Source of the DNA: Ceratopteris richardii
Taxonomy: Eukaryota; Streptophyta; Polypodiopsida; Polypodiales; Pteridaceae
Assembly: GCA_020310875.1 (NCBI GenBank)
Contig: CM035417.1
Location: 107,804,104-107,868,103, forward strand
Direction: 5' to 3'
DNA length: 64,000 nt
The notes beneath the pieces were generated by a model. It was not told where the DNA came from. It worked only from the letters and a program-made list of their open reading frames with translations, and made no database searches. Made by a program: the position numbers and the translations under genes. Position 1 is the stretch's first letter; the number at the start of each line of letters is the position of its first letter. Of this stretch, positions 62,766 to 64,000 are shown piece after piece.

Positions 62766-63489
62766 AGAAAGGAAGAGAGTGATTGGGTTTATATAATGTT
62801 AGTTTAATTTTATTTATTTGGTTGTTTTAGATTAATGAATAATTAAAAGTAATTAAATGTATTTGGTTTGAATTTTATTTAGTTATTATTAAGTGTTTAG
62901 CTTATGCATGAAGACACATACATCTATGCATGTGAGTATACATATAAATATTGAATTATGTTAGAGTATAGTAATGAGTGATGATTACTGTTCATGAAAT
63001 GATTGTACATGAGTACATATGCATAATAGTGTATGAATATGGGTATATTTGAGCATGTATTAGCATATACTAGCATGAGTGTGTGTATGGATAGTAAGCA
63101 TGTATGTGCATATGTGTGAGTAAGTGAATGAATGAACATGATGTGAATGTATGCATACTAGTATGTGAATGTTTTAATTAGTATATGCATGTGTATGATA
63201 AGGTAAGTTTATGTTTCTTATTAATTTTTTGTAATATTACTAATATGATAATGTTTTTTTGCAAAAACATTGATGAATTGAAGCTATTGAAGTGAAGTAA
63301 AGAGAAGCAGCAAGATTGAAGATTCATTTAAATCTTATTTTCCAATTAGTCAGCTATCCAATTGTTTAGACATTCATTCCTTTATTTAGACCTTCCATTT
63401 GTATTAGAATTATTGATTTGAACCATTAGCATTTCAATTAATTTATTCAAGCAGTTTTGCAACAATATTGTTTCTCATTACTTTCTTTG
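62766..63489. repeat. AT- and TGCATG-rich tract and leader, plus orientation
   Basis: Mirror of 56634-57350. It ends with ATGTTTTTTTGCAAAAACATT (about 63252), a weakened version of the acceptor-like site, then the leader to the ATG at 63490. Confidence 0.6.
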
Positions 63490-63683
63490 ATGTCTTCTAA
63501 GTTAGTTCACGAGTCTGAGCACAGTACTATTAAAAATATAGAAAATGTTCCGCCAACTCTAGCTTACCTGATAGTTTAGTAGAAGAAACCATGATGGAAC
63601 GCGTAACGGAAGAGTCACTAGTTTTAATCTCATATCAGGAAGCTGTTGCTAGGTACTAGGCTGCCCGTCCTTACGGTTCATAG
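63490..63683 (+). pseudogene. PYGP-family copy inside an LTR, degraded
   Basis: Starts MSSKLVHESEHST and still shows the EESLVLISYQEAVARY block near its end. It is on the same strand as the LTR 3' terminus at 63858, about 175 bp downstream, as at 59.3 kb. Confidence 0.55.
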
Positions 63684-63789
63684 CTATTTAAACTATTTAA
63701 AGACCTTAGTTTCAATCATAGAAATGGGTAATTTAAATTGTTTTGTCATTAGAACACTTATTTTCATAAGCGTGAGTTTGCTGCAGACA

Positions 63790-63997
63790 ACCCGCGTGTG
63801 CCGAACGATTTAGGCGGATGACTTGATCCACCATCCGAGCATCTCTCACGACCCGACATTGGTGAACCTGACGTCATCACCAAATGAAAATAAGGGTTCT
63901 AATGACAAAACAATTTTTAAATACCAATGTCGGGTTCGTGAGAGATGCTCGGATGGTGGATCAAGTCATCCACCTAAATCGTTCGGCACACGCGGGG
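63790..63997. repeat. palindrome of two LTR 3' ends around the primer site
   Basis: Arm 1 (63790-63863) and arm 2 (63923-63997) are reverse complements with few differences, separated by 59 bp. Arm 1 ends ..CGACCCGACA (63858) + TTGGTGAACC, arm 2 starts CCAA + TGTCGGGTTCGTGAG. The window ends inside or just after arm 2. Confidence 0.8.
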
Positions 63998-64000
63998 TGT

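Overview
The window is plant nuclear DNA with a very high repeat load. The retrotransposon proteins are of land-plant type: Ty1/copia, Ty3/gypsy including a chromodomain form, a LINE and a CACTA DNA transposon. Long (GA)n/(CT)n, (CA)n/(GT)n and TGCATG-rich tracts are everywhere. I see no intact host gene. A fern or another plant with a large genome, such as a gymnosperm, would fit, but the species cannot be fixed from sequence alone.

Layout. 0-4.1 kb: pyrimidine-rich intergenic DNA with two minisatellites and a CT microsatellite cluster. 4.14-5.17 kb: a solo copia LTR with a 5-bp target duplication. 5.98-9.6 kb: a tRNA-like relic, then an LTR end with a Met-tRNA primer site and no recognisable coding behind it. 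9.62-10.18 kb: a LINE reverse transcriptase fragment. 10.18-24.56 kb: an old, large, broken gypsy-type element on the minus strand (gypsy A). Its 3' side holds GA and TGCATG satellites and a plus-strand small-protein region. 24.6-28.2 kb: a broken copia (B). 30.6-32.9 kb: a gypsy gag-protease relic (D). 33.05-36.25 kb: a decayed CACTA element with two genes. 36.7 kb: a gag scrap. 37.8-41.0 kb: copia A (minus). 41.8-43.6 kb: the 3' part of a chromovirus (gypsy C), cut by copia C (plus, 43.6-47.76 kb). 48.6-64.0 kb: a field of direct and inverted duplications of a long-LTR family.

The most unusual content is that last family. Its LTR ends read ...GACA and are followed by a primer-site-like TTTGGTGAACCCGRCGTGA. 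Gypsy A has a closely similar site. Five regions (13.4-14.2, 56.4, 58.9, 59.3 and 63.5 kb) encode a small acidic protein that I do not recognise, starting MS(S)K and usually ending in PYGP or PYGS. In two copies at least, the frame lies in sense just upstream of the LTR 3' terminus. Several copies are joined head to head exactly at the primer site, making large palindromes. A 34-bp motif is shared by three otherwise diverged places.

Limits. Coordinates of LTRs are read by eye, divergences are hand counts, and the palindromic GA-rich part (56-64 kb) could include assembly error.
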